Positions 1 through 10,042 of a stretch of DNA of 64,000 nucleotides are shown here, one piece after another. Location of the stretch: contig NZ_JAKOGG010000003.1 of assembly GCF_022321485.1 (NCBI RefSeq), positions 310,001-374,000 on the forward strand, given 5' to 3'. Under the pieces are notes generated by a model. That model did not search any database, was not told the DNA's origin, and saw nothing but the letters and a program-made list of their open reading frames with translations. The DNA comes from Shewanella electrica. Its GTDB lineage: Bacteria > Pseudomonadota > Gammaproteobacteria > Enterobacterales > Shewanellaceae. Both the position numbers and the translations under genes were made by a program. Within the stretch, counting starts at the first letter, position 1; each line of letters starts with the position of its first letter.

Positions 1-914
1 CCCATGATCAAGTCTTGGCGAGTCGCGTGCGCAATTGCAGGGCTGATCTCTGGATCTGGGTTTGAACAGGCGAAGATCACCGGCTTATCCGCCATCAACG
101 CCAACTCTTCCGCGCCCAACAGGTTGGCGCCTGACAGGCCTAAGAACACATCCGCACCGGCGATAGCATCACGCAGCGTACGCTTGTCAGTTGGCGTAGC
201 AAACAGCGCTTTGTATTCATTGAGATCATCACGATCACTGTGGATCACACCTTGGCGGTCCAACATATAGATGTTTTCACGCTTGGCGCCACACTTGATC
301 AGCAGGCTCATACACGCAATGGCCGCCGCGCCCGCGCCGAGACACACAAACGACGCTTCAGCAATGTTTTTACCTTGGATTTCCAACGCGTTCAGCATGC
401 CTGCGGCGGTCACAATCGCAGTACCGTGTTGGTCATCGTGAAATACTGGAATATCACAGCGTGCGATTAATTCGCGTTCAATTTCAAAACACTCAGGTGC
501 TTTAATATCTTCTAGGTTAATACCGCCAAAAGTATCGGCAATTGACTCAACGGTATTAATAAAATCTTCCGTTGTACGATGTTTAACCTGAATATCGGTC
601 GCATCGATATTGGCAAAGCGTTTAAATAATAACGCTTTTCCTTCCATTACTGGTTTTGATGCTAATGGGCCAAGATTACCTAAGCCTAAAATAGCCGTAC
701 CGTTTGAGATAACGGCAACAGTATTACCTTTATTGGTAAAACGATAAGCATTGTCGGCATTGTCGGCGATTTCACGTACTGGCTCAGCCACACCTGGGCT
801 GTAAGCCAGCGCTAGATCCATACTGCTTTCTGCTGGTTTAGTAAGCGTTACCGCGGTTTTTCCCGGAACAGGGAATTCATGGTAATCGAGTGCGCGTTGA
901 CGGAAATCGGTCAT
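1..914 (-). CDS. maeB: NADP-type malic enzyme, N-terminal part (cut by window edge)
   Basis: The frame read leftwards from the ATG at 914 is open to the window edge and gives about 304 residues beginning MTDFRQRALDYHEFPVPGK. It contains the malic-enzyme signatures YSPGVAEP near residue 40, GNLGPLASKPVMEGK near 80, the substrate-site stretch FHDDQHGTAIV near 160 and a Rossmann segment FVCLGAGAAA near 190. Malic enzymes convert malate to pyruvate and CO2 with reduction of NAD(P). The family assignment is secure. Whether it is the short form or carries a C-terminal phosphotransacetylase-like domain cannot be seen because the 3' part lies outside. It is transcribed away from the rest of the window. 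Confidence 0.93.
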   Translation of the reverse strand, partial: MTDFRQRALDYHEFPVPGKTAVTLTKPAESSMDLALAYSPGVAEPVREIADNADNAYRFTNKGNTVAVISNGTAILGLGNLGPLASKPVMEGKALLFKRFANIDATDIQVKHRTTEDFINTVESIADTFGGINLEDIKAPECFEIERELIARCDIPVFHDDQHGTAIVTAAGMLNALEIQGKNIAEASFVCLGAGAAAIACMSLLIKCGAKRENIYMLDRQGVIHSDRDDLNEYKALFATPTDKRTLRDAIAGADVFLGLSGANLLGAEELALMADKPVIFACSNPDPEISPAIAHATRQDLIM

Positions 915-1290
915 CTATCTTTCCTGAAATTCAAGCCAAAAAATACTGTGCTTCAATATTTGCAATTTAGATCACATTGATTATTTGATAAGGCGTGACT
1001 TAATACAAATTTGGCCGCTAACAATACTCGAAACTGGCCATTAATAAAACACTATTTGTTATTAAACAGTGCTCATCCAACCACAGTGGTTATTTATTTT
1101 ATTTACCAAAGTTACTTTACTAAAGCGCACATGAAATAAGCAAACAATGTTGAAATCTACTTTCAGAAAAAAGCGTTCTTTTAACGATATAATATTACTT
1201 TAGTGAAATATATTTAAATAATATTACTGATTTGACTCATTAACATTCGCTGGAATATAAACCACCCAATGGACGCGGCAGGAAAACTAA
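915..1290. other. AT-rich non-coding region upstream of maeB
   Basis: No convincing gene is seen here. The stretch is AT-rich and must hold the maeB promoter (leftward), but no operator is recognised. The small frame at 1214-1417 overlaps the MITE-like element and has no recognisable protein features. Confidence 0.5.
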
Positions 1291-1553
1291 GTAAGGTGCG
1301 AATAAGTCCCGTGCATGCTCTGCGTGAGCATACAGCTTTCAGATGCAAGGCGCAGTTTGCCGCGAATGGTGAGCCCTTTGCAAAAACTGCAACGTAGCAG
1401 ATGAAGCTGTAGGCCACGCCCTACGGGGATTTGTAAGCTCATGCATTTCTTCGTTAGCTAACTTTGCCATGCTCCAGCATGCCCGCAGTTAGCTGCCTTG
1501 AACTGCTATGGCTTACAAATCCAGAGCGTCGCGAAGACTTGTTCGCACCTTCC
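1291..1553. repeat. MITE-like inverted-repeat element
   Basis: AAGGTGCGAATAAGTC at 1293-1308 is matched in inverted orientation by GACTTGTTCGCACCTT at 1536-1551 (15 of 16 positions). A second nested inverted pair, GGATTTGTAAGC at 1427-1438 and GCTTACAAATCC at 1511-1522, is perfect. The interior of about 230 bp has no coding capacity. This is the shape of a non-autonomous miniature transposable element. No clean target duplication was identified, so its exact limits and its parent IS family are unknown. Confidence 0.55.
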
Positions 1554-1620
1554 CTAAGCAGAGGGAAAAACAGAAAAGGCCGCTGGGTGTTTACCAGTAA
1601 AGAAAAAGGACCAGTAAAGA

Positions 1621-1642
1621 AAAAGGCGTCCAATGGACGCCT
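1621..1642 (-). terminator. Rho-independent terminator of rpmE
   Basis: GGCGTCCA-A-TGGACGCC at 1626-1642 is a perfect 8-bp stem. Read leftwards it is followed by a T-rich run (TTTTTCTTT). It lies 25 bp beyond the rpmE stop. Just past it the segment CAGTAAAGAAAAAGG is duplicated in tandem. Confidence 0.75.
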
Positions 1643-1666
1643 CTCTCAGAATCTGTGTGTTGGCAA

Positions 1667-1879
1667 TTATTTTTTGCCGAGTACACCGAAACGTTTGTTG
1701 AATTTTTCGATACGACCACCGGTATCAACAACTTTCTGGGTACCAGTGTAGAATGGGTGACATGCACCACAAACGTCCAAATGCAGGTTTTTACCAGCAG
1801 TTGAGTGTACTTTGATCACGTTGCCACAAGTACAAGTAGCAGTGATTTCTGCGTATTCAGGATGGATACCTGGTTTCAT
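1667..1879 (-). CDS. rpmE: 50S ribosomal protein L31
   Basis: This 70-residue protein begins [20 protein letters not shown] and ends [10 protein letters not shown], typical of bacterial L31. It has the cysteine set CTCG (residues 16-19 region) and [11 protein letters not shown] of the zinc-binding form. The open frame extends 19 codons further upstream, but the ATG at 1879 is preceded by GAGGT at good spacing and matches the family N-terminus, so the shorter start is used. L31 is a peripheral protein of the large ribosomal subunit. Its neighbour priA is also the usual neighbour in enterobacteria. Confidence 0.96.
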   Translation of the reverse strand: MKPGIHPEYAEITATCTCGNVIKVHSTAGKNLHLDVCGACHPFYTGTQKVVDTGGRIEKFNKRFGVLGKK

Positions 1880-2115
1880 TGGGATTACCTCAAATTTAAG
1901 GCCATGTCGCTCTCCCAACCCGAAGTTGAGCACCACATGCGGTTAATAACAGTATTGTTAGGGCGCAGGATTTTACGCCATCATTATCGGTAATTCAAGC
2001 ATGAGCATGCGAATAAGTTGCACGCCGAATGACCCGCGTAAGCCCCTGCCATTAACCACTGCGCCATGCCAATGCCTCAGCGATGATTCTGGCTACAAGC
2101 GGCGTGGCAAAGGCG

Positions 2116-3132
2116 TTACAGCAAACTATCAAACTTCTTCTCTGCGGTACTTTTATCGGCGTATTGCACTAAGGCATCCATACTTGGGCAGCGTAATACG
2201 GCATCGCGTCGCAGCCCCGAAGGTTTACCCTTGGCAAAGGCTTTAGGATTGCTTTCAAAGATCCCCAAGGCGGCGGCATACACATTGGTCTGCCACTCTT
2301 TGGAATAACGTGTTGCCAAACGCCACAAGGTTTGTTCGCCGTTATAGTCGATGGTGCAACCAGCAACGATCGCGCTATCGCCGCTCGTGTTAGCCGCTAA
2401 CGTCGCCATAGGCATAGTCACTGGCGCGTCAGCGGTTGCCGATGTTGCAGGAGCTAGCGTCGCCAACAATACGGGCGCAGGGCTGGCAACGGCAATGTTG
2501 CTTGCTGTTGGCGCCGAGGTGGCTGCCGTCACAGACGCAGTTACCGGTTCAACAACCTTAGCGACAGGCTGAGACTGGGCAACAGCAATGTTGCTTGCTG
2601 CTGGCGCCGAGGTGGCTGCCGTCACGGACGCAGTTACCGGTTTAACAACCTTAGCGACAGGCTGGACAACGGCAGTGACTTTGGCGAGGTTCGACGCGCT
2701 GCCATTATGCAACGGCACCGTGGCTTGCTGTTTGTACAGTGCAAATTTTTTGTTGTCTGGCGGCGAGCCGACGGGCACTGAGTCGCTAAAAAGCGCCAAC
2801 GTTGCCACATCCATCCAATAGTTGTCGCGATACTCTTTAACCTGCAACACCGCTTGCCGGTCAGTAACCTCTTCTACGCCTTGTACCAACAACATAAAGT
2901 CGTTGACGCGACTGACCATCAAACGTTCGTCGCCACTGGTTTGATGCATGATAAATTGAAAGCGGTTGGTATCGGTGATATTCGACACAATGTTGATTTT
3001 CAACAGTGGCAATTTGCCCACATCAAACATGCGCAGATTGATGCTGACATGCGCAACCTTAGCCACGGATGGCGCCACACTCAAACCGCAGACGCAGACA
3101 AACAACCAGACAAACATTGACGGCCATTTCAT
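2116..3132 (-). CDS. FimV-like exported protein
   Basis: From the ATG at 3132 (preceded by GGAG at 10 nt) the protein has about 338 residues. It starts with a signal peptide or membrane anchor (MKWPSMFVWLFVCVCGLSVAPSVA), then a domain of about 130 residues, then an Ala/Val/Thr-rich linker. It ends in a FimV/LysM-like segment (TLWRLATRYS ... FESNPKAFAKGKPSGLRRDAVLRCPS), the part that in FimV/HubP-type proteins is thought to contact peptidoglycan. The linker carries two nearly identical tandem units of about 30 residues (PVAKVV(K/E)PVTASVTAATSAP...). It sits between rpmE and priA, pointing away from priA. A role at the cell pole or envelope is inferred from family resemblance only. Confidence 0.7.
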   Translation of the reverse strand: MKWPSMFVWLFVCVCGLSVAPSVAKVAHVSINLRMFDVGKLPLLKINIVSNITDTNRFQFIMHQTSGDERLMVSRVNDFMLLVQGVEEVTDRQAVLQVKEYRDNYWMDVATLALFSDSVPVGSPPDNKKFALYKQQATVPLHNGSASNLAKVTAVVQPVAKVVKPVTASVTAATSAPAASNIAVAQSQPVAKVVEPVTASVTAATSAPTASNIAVASPAPVLLATLAPATSATADAPVTMPMATLAANTSGDSAIVAGCTIDYNGEQTLWRLATRYSKEWQTNVYAAALGIFESNPKAFAKGKPSGLRRDAVLRCPSMDALVQYADKSTAEKKFDSLL

Positions 3133-3249
3133 TAAATTTCTACTCCGTGAATAATCCGTTAGCGGGTTTTGTTGTGCTACGGCTAGCCCTGTCATGCCAC
3201 TATAGGTAAACTGAGCCGACGCCCCTTTTTATTATTGACGCTATTTTTC

Positions 3250-5445
3250 ATGTCGCAATTTGCCGAAATCGCTCTTCCTGTCCCATTACGGCAAAACTTT
3301 AGCTACCGCATCCCTGAGTCGATCACCACACCGCTGCAACCGGGCGTGCGCGTGGAGGTGCAATTTGGCCCACAAAAACTGATCGGCTTAGTCACCAATA
3401 TTAGCGATAGTTGCGACCTACCGCCGCAAAAGATCCGCAATCTTTTACGTGTGCTCGATGATGAGCCCTTGCTCGACGCGCCACTGTATAAACTGACCGA
3501 ATGGGCAGCAAGATATTATTTTTGTAGCCACGGCATGATGTTGTCGCAAGCGATTCCGGTCGCCTTGCGTAAAGGCGCCAGCGCTCAGCCGGAGTTTATC
3601 CGCTACTACGCGCTGACCGACAAAGGCGAGCAAGCGGAACTCACCAGTCTTAACCGAGCACCGGCGCAGAAAAAAATCTTAGAGCTACTCAAAGGCAGCG
3701 AACTCACCGTTGAAGAGTTTCAAGCGTTGGAACTGAGTGCCAGCGGCCTCAAAGCGCTGCGTGAGCGCGATTGGATTGGCATCTACGAGCGACCGATCAC
3801 CACTGACATTAGCTGGCGCGATGAGCTGAAAATGGGCGAAACGCCGCATCAGCTCAACAAGCAGCAAGCGGTGGCCGTAGCCACCTTAAATCATCAGCAA
3901 GGTTACCATTGCAGTCTGCTGGAAGGCGTTACAGGTTCAGGCAAAACCGAAGTCTATTTAGCGCTGATTGAAACCATGCTGCGCGCTGGTAAACAAGCGT
4001 TAGTACTGGTGCCAGAGATCGGTTTAACCCCACAAACCATCAACCGCTTTAAACATCGTTTTCAAGTACCGATTGCCGTGTTGCACTCTGGCCTTACCGA
4101 CAAACAGCGACTCGATGCTTGGCGCCAAGCCCGCAGCGGTGAGGCGGCGATTATCATCGGCACCCGTTCGGCGCTATTTACGCCGATGCGTTGGCCGGGG
4201 GTGATTATTCTCGATGAAGAGCACGACTCCAGTTTTAAGCAGCAAGAAAGCGTGGGTTATCACGCCCGCGATCTCGCGGTAATGCGCGGCCACTTAGAGG
4301 ATATTCCGGTGGTGCTGGGCAGCGCCACACCATCGCTGGAATCACTGCACAATGCGCTGTCTGGCCGTTATCACCACCTGCAACTGAATGAACGCGCCGG
4401 TAATGCGGTAAAAGCGCGCCAAGGGGTGATTGATATTCGCAATCAACCGCTACGCGGCGGCGTATCGCAAGCGTTATTCAACGAGATGCGCCTGCACCTG
4501 CAAGCGGGCAACCAAGTGTTACTGTTCCTCAACCGCCGCGGGTTTGCGCCCGCGCTGATGTGCCACGAATGCGGCTATCTGCATGAATGCGACCGCTGCG
4601 ATGCCTTCTTTACCGTGCACCAATCATTGGGCGAAATTCGCTGCCACCATTGCGGCAATCAGTACGCAATCCCGCGCCAATGTCATAACTGCGGCAGCAC
4701 CATGTTGCAAGGCCAAGGTATCGGCACCGAACAGTTGGAAGGCATTCTCACCAAAGAATTCCCTGAGTATCCAGTGGTACGCATTGACCGCGACACCACC
4801 AGTCGTAAAGGCTCGTTGGAGCAACAGCTGAACGCGATTCAACGCGGCAGTTTTCGCATTTTGGTCGGCACGCAGATGCTCGCCAAAGGCCACCATTTTC
4901 CTGATGTCACCTTAGTGGCCTTGCTGGATGTGGATGGCGCGCTATTCAGTGCCGATTTTCGTGCGCCGGAGCGGTTTGGTCAGCTGTATACCCAAGTGGC
5001 CGGGCGCGCTGGCCGCGCCAGTAAACCCGGCACCGTGTTGCTGCAAACCCACCAGGGTGATAACCCGCTGCTGCAAGATCTGCTGCAACGCGGTTATGGC
5101 GAATTTGCCCGCTCACAACTGGAAGAACGCCGCATGGCACTGCTGCCGCCGGTGTGGCACATGGTGCTGATCCGCGCTGAAGCGCATCACGCCGCAGATG
5201 CCGAGCAGTTTTTACGCGATTTTGCCGAGCAATTGGGCCAGCACGAACAACTTGAACTGATCGGGCCGATGCCCGCCCCGCTCGACCGCAAGGCCGGTTT
5301 TCATCGGCGTCATCTGCTGGTGCAAGCGGCTGACCGTCGCCTGCTGCAACAACGTTTTGAACAGGTACTGCCCATCATCGAGCAGCAACCATTAGCACGC
5401 CGCTGCCGTTGGACTATCGACCGCGATCCACAAGATTTGCTGTAA
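3250..5445 (+). CDS. priA: Primosomal replication restart helicase PriA
   Basis: The 731-residue product has the PriA N-terminal DNA-binding start (MSQFAEIALPVPLRQNFSY), Walker A GVTGSGKTE near residue 226, the DEEH box near 322 and a zinc-binding cysteine array (CHECGYLHECDRCD ... CHHCGN ... CHNCGS) around 438-490, followed by helicase motifs IV-VI (VLLFLNRRGFAP, GTQMLAKGHHFPDV, QVAGRAGR). The ATG at 3250 matches the family start; an in-frame start at 3235 would add five residues. PriA recognises abandoned replication forks and reloads the replisome. All motifs appear intact and the length is normal. Confidence 0.97.
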   Translation: MSQFAEIALPVPLRQNFSYRIPESITTPLQPGVRVEVQFGPQKLIGLVTNISDSCDLPPQKIRNLLRVLDDEPLLDAPLYKLTEWAARYYFCSHGMMLSQAIPVALRKGASAQPEFIRYYALTDKGEQAELTSLNRAPAQKKILELLKGSELTVEEFQALELSASGLKALRERDWIGIYERPITTDISWRDELKMGETPHQLNKQQAVAVATLNHQQGYHCSLLEGVTGSGKTEVYLALIETMLRAGKQALVLVPEIGLTPQTINRFKHRFQVPIAVLHSGLTDKQRLDAWRQARSGEAAIIIGTRSALFTPMRWPGVIILDEEHDSSFKQQESVGYHARDLAVMRGHLEDIPVVLGSATPSLESLHNALSGRYHHLQLNERAGNAVKARQGVIDIRNQPLRGGVSQALFNEMRLHLQAGNQVLLFLNRRGFAPALMCHECGYLHECDRCDAFFTVHQSLGEIRCHHCGNQYAIPRQCHNCGSTMLQGQGIGTEQLEGILTKEFPEYPVVRIDRDTTSRKGSLEQQLNAIQRGSFRILVGTQMLAKGHHFPDVTLVALLDVDGALFSADFRAPERFGQLYTQVAGRAGRASKPGTVLLQTHQGDNPLLQDLLQRGYGEFARSQLEERRMALLPPVWHMVLIRAEAHHAADAEQFLRDFAEQLGQHEQLELIGPMPAPLDRKAGFHRRHLLVQAADRRLLQQRFEQVLPIIEQQPLARRCRWTIDRDPQDLL

Positions 5446-5619
5446 ACCGCGCCCGCTTCGCGCTGCCTGCGGGCAAGTACTCATCACAACTTGTGCCATT
5501 TTTTGCACGGCCGTAGCATAAAAACGCTTAACCCCGTAGCTTTCTTTCGTCGATCACCGCTACAATGTGCGGTTATTCCGTTATCCACCTAATTAGTCGT
5601 CAGTGTCGATAAAACGCCA

Positions 5620-7365
5620 ATGAAAGCACATATTCAATCTTTGCTCGAACAAACCGTAACTACCTTGAAACAACAAGGGATCATTCCCGAAGATGCCGCA
5701 CCAAGGATTCAGGTCGATCGCACCAAGGATAAAACGCATGGCGATTTAGCCACTAACTTAGCGATGATGCTGAGTAAACTCGCGGGCAAAAATCCACGTG
5801 AACTGGCGGCACTGATTATCGACAATCTGCCAGCGTCATCTAACGTGACCAAAGTGGATATCGCTGGCCCAGGTTTTATCAACTTTTTCATTGATGAAAA
5901 CGCGCTGGCTAACCAACTGCAAGCCGCCTTGAAAGACGACAAGCTCGGCATCCAACTGCCAGCCGCGCAAACCGTTGTGGTTGATTACTCGTCACCTAAC
6001 CTTGCCAAAGAGATGCACGTAGGCCACCTGCGTTCGACCATTATTGGTGATGCGGTAGTGCGCGCACTGGAGTTTTTGAACCACAAAGTGATCCGCCAAA
6101 ACCACGTGGGTGACTGGGGGACACAATTCGGCATGCTGCTGGCCTACATGGAAGAGCTGCGCGCCGCTAACGGCGAAGCAACCGAAATTGAACTGTCAGA
6201 CTTAGAGACCTTCTACCGCGCGGCTAAAGTGCGTTTCGACGAGTCCGAAGAGTTCGCCACCCGCGCCCGCCACTTGGTGGTAGAGCTGCAATCTGGCAAC
6301 GAATACTGCAACAAACTGTGGCGCGAATTTAACGACATCTCATTGAGCCACTGCCACAAAGTGTATCAACGTTTAGGTGTGAGCCTGACCCGTAAAGACG
6401 TACACGGTGAAAGCGCCTACAACGACGATTTAGCCCAAGTGGTTGCTGACTTGGACGCCCAAGGCCTGCTGACTGAAAGTAACGGCGCCAAAGTGGTATT
6501 CCAAGAAGAATTCCGCACTAAAGAAGGCGAGCCGCTGCCTGTCATCATTCAAAAAGCCGATGGCGGTTACCTGTATGCCACCACCGACTTAGCCGCGATG
6601 CGTTACCGCTCCAAGGTGCTGCACGCCGATCGCGCGCTGTACTTTGTCGACTTGCGCCAAGCGCTGCACTTCCAACAAGTGTTCAGCCTCGCCCGCACTG
6701 CCGGTTTTGTGCGTGATGAAATGACGCTGGAACACATGGGCTTTGGCACCATGAACGGCGAAGATGGTCGTCCATTCAAGACCCGCTCTGGTGGCGTAGT
6801 GAAACTGGTTGATCTGCTCGATGAAGCCAACAGCCGCGCCATTGAACTGGTACGCAGCAAAAATCCAGATATGGACGAAGCCACCTTGGCAGAGATCGCC
6901 CGCGTTGTCGGTATCGCCTCAGTGAAATACGCTGATCTATCGAAAAACCGCAGCAGCGATTACATCTTCAGCTTCGACCAGATGCTCAGTTTTGAAGGTA
7001 ACACCGCGCCCTACTTGCTGTATGCCTACACCCGTGTAGTCGGCATTTTCAAGAAAGCGGCCGATATCGATTTAACCAACGCCAAAATCGAACTCAACGA
7101 AGAGAAAGAGAAAGAACTGGGCACCAAGTTGGCACAGTTCGGCGAAGTATTGGCCCGCATGGTCGACAAAGGTCAACCACACCTGCTGTGTAGTTACCTG
7201 TACGAATTGGCCGGTGCGTTTTCTAGCTTCTACGAAGCTTGCCCAGTATTGGCCGCTGACAATGAAGCAGCGCGCGATAGCCGCCTGTTGTTATCACAGC
7301 TGACCGCTAAGACGCTACAACAAGGTCTGGGTTTGCTGGGTATTGAGACTCTGGAGCGGATGTAA
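5620..7365 (+). CDS. argS: Arginyl-tRNA synthetase
   Basis: The 581-residue protein is a full-length class I ArgRS. The N-terminal Add-1 domain ([13 protein letters not shown]...) is followed by the HIGH-type signature [12 protein letters not shown] near residue 130, the conserved [11 protein letters not shown] and a C-terminal anticodon-binding helical domain ending [12 protein letters not shown], the usual ArgS terminus. It charges tRNA-Arg with arginine. It lies 174 bp downstream of priA and only 3 bp before the next gene, so it is probably co-transcribed with the SPOR protein. Confidence 0.97.
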   Translation: MKAHIQSLLEQTVTTLKQQGIIPEDAAPRIQVDRTKDKTHGDLATNLAMMLSKLAGKNPRELAALIIDNLPASSNVTKVDIAGPGFINFFIDENALANQLQAALKDDKLGIQLPAAQTVVVDYSSPNLAKEMHVGHLRSTIIGDAVVRALEFLNHKVIRQNHVGDWGTQFGMLLAYMEELRAANGEATEIELSDLETFYRAAKVRFDESEEFATRARHLVVELQSGNEYCNKLWREFNDISLSHCHKVYQRLGVSLTRKDVHGESAYNDDLAQVVADLDAQGLLTESNGAKVVFQEEFRTKEGEPLPVIIQKADGGYLYATTDLAAMRYRSKVLHADRALYFVDLRQALHFQQVFSLARTAGFVRDEMTLEHMGFGTMNGEDGRPFKTRSGGVVKLVDLLDEANSRAIELVRSKNPDMDEATLAEIARVVGIASVKYADLSKNRSSDYIFSFDQMLSFEGNTAPYLLYAYTRVVGIFKKAADIDLTNAKIELNEEKEKELGTKLAQFGEVLARMVDKGQPHLLCSYLYELAGAFSSFYEACPVLAADNEAARDSRLLLSQLTAKTLQQGLGLLGIETLERM

Positions 7366-7368
7366 CCG

Positions 7369-7968
7369 ATGCGAAGCGACTATGCCAATAGCAAGCCGCG
7401 CAAGTCTAAGCCGCGCGGTAAACGTAGCACGCCTGCCAAAGCCGCTGCGCCAGCGCCACGGCCAGTATCACCGTTAAAGTTGGTACTCGGTCTGGCTGTG
7501 ATTGTGGCCTTTGGTTATATGTTGTGGTTTTTAAAAACTGATGACGCCGCGACAGAAGCGCAGCAACGGGTAGAAAAGGTGGCACCAGCTACCGAAAAAC
7601 CTGTAGTCGTGAAAGCGCCAGTGGTAAAAGACGCGTTGCCGCCAATCCCTAAAGAGGAATGGACTTACCAAAAAGAGTTAGAAAACAAGCAAGTTGAGGT
7701 GGATGTACCGGCAGCAAGTAATCAGCCAGCACGCCCATATCAAATGCAATGTGGCTCTTTCCGTAAGGACTCGCAGGCGCAAGAGTTAAAAGCCGTGATC
7801 GCGTTCCAAGGCCTTGAAGCGCAAGTCCGTAAAGTGGCTGGCACCAATGGCGATTGGTACAAAGTGATCCTCGGCCCGTACGATCAAAAACGTAAAGCCG
7901 AACGTGACCGCCACTCGCTGCAACGCGCCGGTGTTAACGGTTGTATGATCTGGTTCTGGCAGGGATAA
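7369..7968 (+). CDS. ftsN: SPOR-domain cell-division protein, FtsN-like
   Basis: The 199-residue protein has a basic cytoplasmic head (RKSKPRGKRSTPAKAA), one transmembrane helix near residues 37-56 (LKLVLGLAVIVAFGYMLWFL), a periplasmic linker rich in Pro/Lys/Val, and a C-terminal SPOR domain from about 122 (YQMQCGSFRKDSQAQELKA ... WYKVILGPYDQKRKAERDR). SPOR domains bind denuded glycan strands at the septum. The symbol rests on architecture plus position: in enterobacteria ftsN also lies between priA and hslVU. Another SPOR protein cannot be excluded. Confidence 0.8.
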   Translation: MRSDYANSKPRKSKPRGKRSTPAKAAAPAPRPVSPLKLVLGLAVIVAFGYMLWFLKTDDAATEAQQRVEKVAPATEKPVVVKAPVVKDALPPIPKEEWTYQKELENKQVEVDVPAASNQPARPYQMQCGSFRKDSQAQELKAVIAFQGLEAQVRKVAGTNGDWYKVILGPYDQKRKAERDRHSLQRAGVNGCMIWFWQG

Positions 7969-7986
7969 CAGCCCCGTTACAAAAAG

Positions 7987-8010
7987 ACCGCCTTCGATGG
8001 CGGTTTTTTA
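7987..8010 (+). terminator. Rho-independent terminator after ftsN-like gene
   Basis: ACCGCC-TTCGAT-GGCGGT forms a 6-bp stem followed by a run of six T. It lies 18 bp after the stop codon and separates the argS-ftsN unit from hslVU. Confidence 0.85.
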
Positions 8011-8049
8011 TTTTTTGCGCCAAACCCCGCAGTAATTGCCGTTGCTACA

Positions 8050-8077
8050 GTTGATATTTGCGCGCGCTCCCCCATAT
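8050..8077 (+). promoter_or_regulatory. Sigma-32 (heat-shock) type promoter of hslVU
   Basis: GTTGATA at 8050-8056 and CCCCATAT at 8070-8077, separated by 13 bp, fit the sigma-32 consensus (CTTGAAA, 13-15 bp, CCCCATNT). hslVU is a classical heat-shock operon, so motif and context agree. The start of hslV lies about 50 bp downstream. Confidence 0.75.
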
Positions 8078-8127
8078 ACAGCTGTATCACCCACTGGTTC
8101 ACCCACCAGCATTTGAGAGGAAGTATC

Positions 8128-8652
8128 GTGACCACAATCGTATCAGTACGCCGCAATAATCAGGTTGTTATGGCGGGTGACGGTCAGGTTTCATTGGGAA
8201 ACACCGTCATGAAAGGCAACGCGCGTAAAGTTCGCCGTCTGTACCACAACAAAGTGATTGCCGGTTTTGCCGGTGGTACTGCCGATGCCTTCACCCTATT
8301 TGAAAAATTTGAAGCTCAGCTAGAGATGCACCAAGGCCATCTGATGAAAGCCGCCGTTGAGCTTGCCAAAGAGTGGCGCACCGACCGCGCGCTGCGCAAA
8401 CTAGAAGCGCTGCTTGCCGTGGCTGACCACTCCGCCTCGCTGATCATCACCGGTAATGGTGATGTGTTGCAGCCAGAGAATGATTTAATTGCTATCGGCT
8501 CCGGTGGTAATTACGCGCAGTCAGCGGCCATTGCCCTGCTGCAAAATACGGAACTGGGCGCGCGCGACATCTGTGAAAAGTCGCTGACCATCGCCGGTGA
8601 TATCTGTGTGTTCACCAACCAGTTCAAAACCATTGAAGAACTGAATTACTAA
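8128..8652 (+). CDS. hslV: ATP-dependent protease HslVU, peptidase subunit
   Basis: Starting at the GTG at 8128 the mature protein begins [23 protein letters not shown], with the N-terminal catalytic threonine expected after removal of fMet. The 174-residue length is normal. An in-frame TTG at 8113 would add five residues and bury the catalytic Thr, so it is rejected; AGAGGAAG upstream of the GTG is a good ribosome binding site. HslV forms the double hexameric proteolytic chamber and works with HslU, encoded 22 bp downstream. Confidence 0.97.
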   Translation: MTTIVSVRRNNQVVMAGDGQVSLGNTVMKGNARKVRRLYHNKVIAGFAGGTADAFTLFEKFEAQLEMHQGHLMKAAVELAKEWRTDRALRKLEALLAVADHSASLIITGNGDVLQPENDLIAIGSGGNYAQSAAIALLQNTELGARDICEKSLTIAGDICVFTNQFKTIEELNY

Positions 8653-8674
8653 GCCGGAGCGTTGAGGAAAGATT

Positions 8675-10000
8675 ATGTCTGAGATGACCCCCCGCGAGAT
8701 TGTCCACGAGCTGGACACCCACATTATCGGTCAGAACAAAGCCAAACGTTCGGTAGCGATTGCGCTGCGTAACCGCTGGCGCCGTATGCAGCTTGATGAT
8801 GCACTGCGTCATGAAGTGACCCCAAAAAACATTCTGATGATTGGCCCTACTGGTGTCGGTAAAACCGAGATCGCTCGCCGTCTGGCCAAGCTAGCCAACG
8901 CGCCATTCATCAAAGTGGAAGCGACCAAATTCACTGAAGTCGGTTACGTTGGTAAAGAAGTGGATCAGATCATTCGCGATCTAACCGATACCGCGGTGAA
9001 GATGACCCGCGAGCAGCAGATGAAAAAATGCCGCACCCGCGCCGAAGAAGCCGCAGAAGAGCGTGTATTAGATGCACTGCTGCCGAAGCCGAAAAATGAC
9101 TGGGACAACGAAAAAGACGAGCAATCGCACACCCGTCAAATCTTCCGCAAAAAACTGCGTGAAGGTCAGCTGGATGATAAAGAGATTGAGATCGACGTGA
9201 TGGGCCCACAAGTGGGCGTTGAAATCATGGCGCCTCCCGGCATGGAAGAGATGACCAACCAGTTGCAGAGCCTGTTCCAAAACATGGGCCAAACGCCAAC
9301 TAAGCGCCGCAAATTGAAGATCAAAGACGCCATGAAGCAACTGACGGAAGAGGAAGCGGCGAAACTGGTGAACCAAGAAGATCTGAAAGACCAAGCGATT
9401 GAATTGGTTGAGCAACACGGCATCGTCTTCTTGGATGAGATCGACAAAATCTGTAAGCGTGGCGAAAGCTCAGGCCCAGACGTCTCCCGCGAAGGTGTGC
9501 AACGTGACCTGCTGCCATTGGTTGAAGGCTGCACCGTCAACACCAAGCACGGCATGGTGAAAACCGATCACATTCTGTTTATCGCCTCTGGTGCATTCCA
9601 GATGTCGAAACCGTCAGATCTGATCCCCGAGCTGCAAGGCCGTTTGCCAATTCGCGTTGAGTTAGACGCGCTGACCGCCGGCGACTTCAAACGTATTTTG
9701 ACTGAGCCACACGCAGCACTGACTGAACAGTACCGCGCCTTGATGGCAACAGAAGGCGTTGAAATCAGCTTCACCGAAGATGGTATTGAGCGCATCGCCG
9801 AAGCGGCGTTCCAAGTGAACGAAAGCACCGAAAACATCGGCGCCCGTCGTCTGCACACCATTATGGAACGCTTGATGGAAGATATCTCCTATGAGGCATC
9901 GGACAAGTCAGGCAGTAGCTATGTGATTGACGCAGCTTACGTCAATGCCCACCTAGATACGCTGGTACACGATGAAGACCTAAGCCGCTTCATTCTGTAA
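8675..10000 (+). CDS. hslU: ATP-dependent protease HslVU, ATPase/unfoldase subunit
   Basis: The 441-residue AAA+ protein begins [20 protein letters not shown]. It has Walker [10 protein letters not shown] near residue 60, an I-domain insertion (about 110-245), Walker [11 protein letters not shown] near 250 and sensor-2 [20 protein letters not shown] near 390. It ends in the conserved DLSRFIL tail that docks into HslV. It unfolds substrates and feeds them to HslV. It is complete and regulated with hslV from the heat-shock promoter. Confidence 0.97.
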   Translation: MSEMTPREIVHELDTHIIGQNKAKRSVAIALRNRWRRMQLDDALRHEVTPKNILMIGPTGVGKTEIARRLAKLANAPFIKVEATKFTEVGYVGKEVDQIIRDLTDTAVKMTREQQMKKCRTRAEEAAEERVLDALLPKPKNDWDNEKDEQSHTRQIFRKKLREGQLDDKEIEIDVMGPQVGVEIMAPPGMEEMTNQLQSLFQNMGQTPTKRRKLKIKDAMKQLTEEEAAKLVNQEDLKDQAIELVEQHGIVFLDEIDKICKRGESSGPDVSREGVQRDLLPLVEGCTVNTKHGMVKTDHILFIASGAFQMSKPSDLIPELQGRLPIRVELDALTAGDFKRILTEPHAALTEQYRALMATEGVEISFTEDGIERIAEAAFQVNESTENIGARRLHTIMERLMEDISYEASDKSGSSYVIDAAYVNAHLDTLVHDEDLSRFIL

Positions 10001-10018
10001 GCCGCCTGTTTTAGAGAA

Positions 10019-10042
10019 GAGCACCCATGGTGCTCTTTTTTT
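10019..10042 (+). terminator. Terminator of hslVU
   Basis: GAGCACC-CAT-GGTGCTC followed by eight T, immediately after hslU. It overlaps the 3' end of the convergent gene by 2 bp. Confidence 0.85.

Noticed and set aside
1464-1751. 95-residue frame over the MITE and rpmE terminator
   Set aside because: It crosses a terminator hairpin and the antisense of rpmE and has no protein-like conservation that I can see.
2351-3154. Plus-strand frames opposite the FimV-like gene
   Set aside because: Low-complexity antisense of the Ala/Val-rich linker; no ribosome binding sites or known domains.
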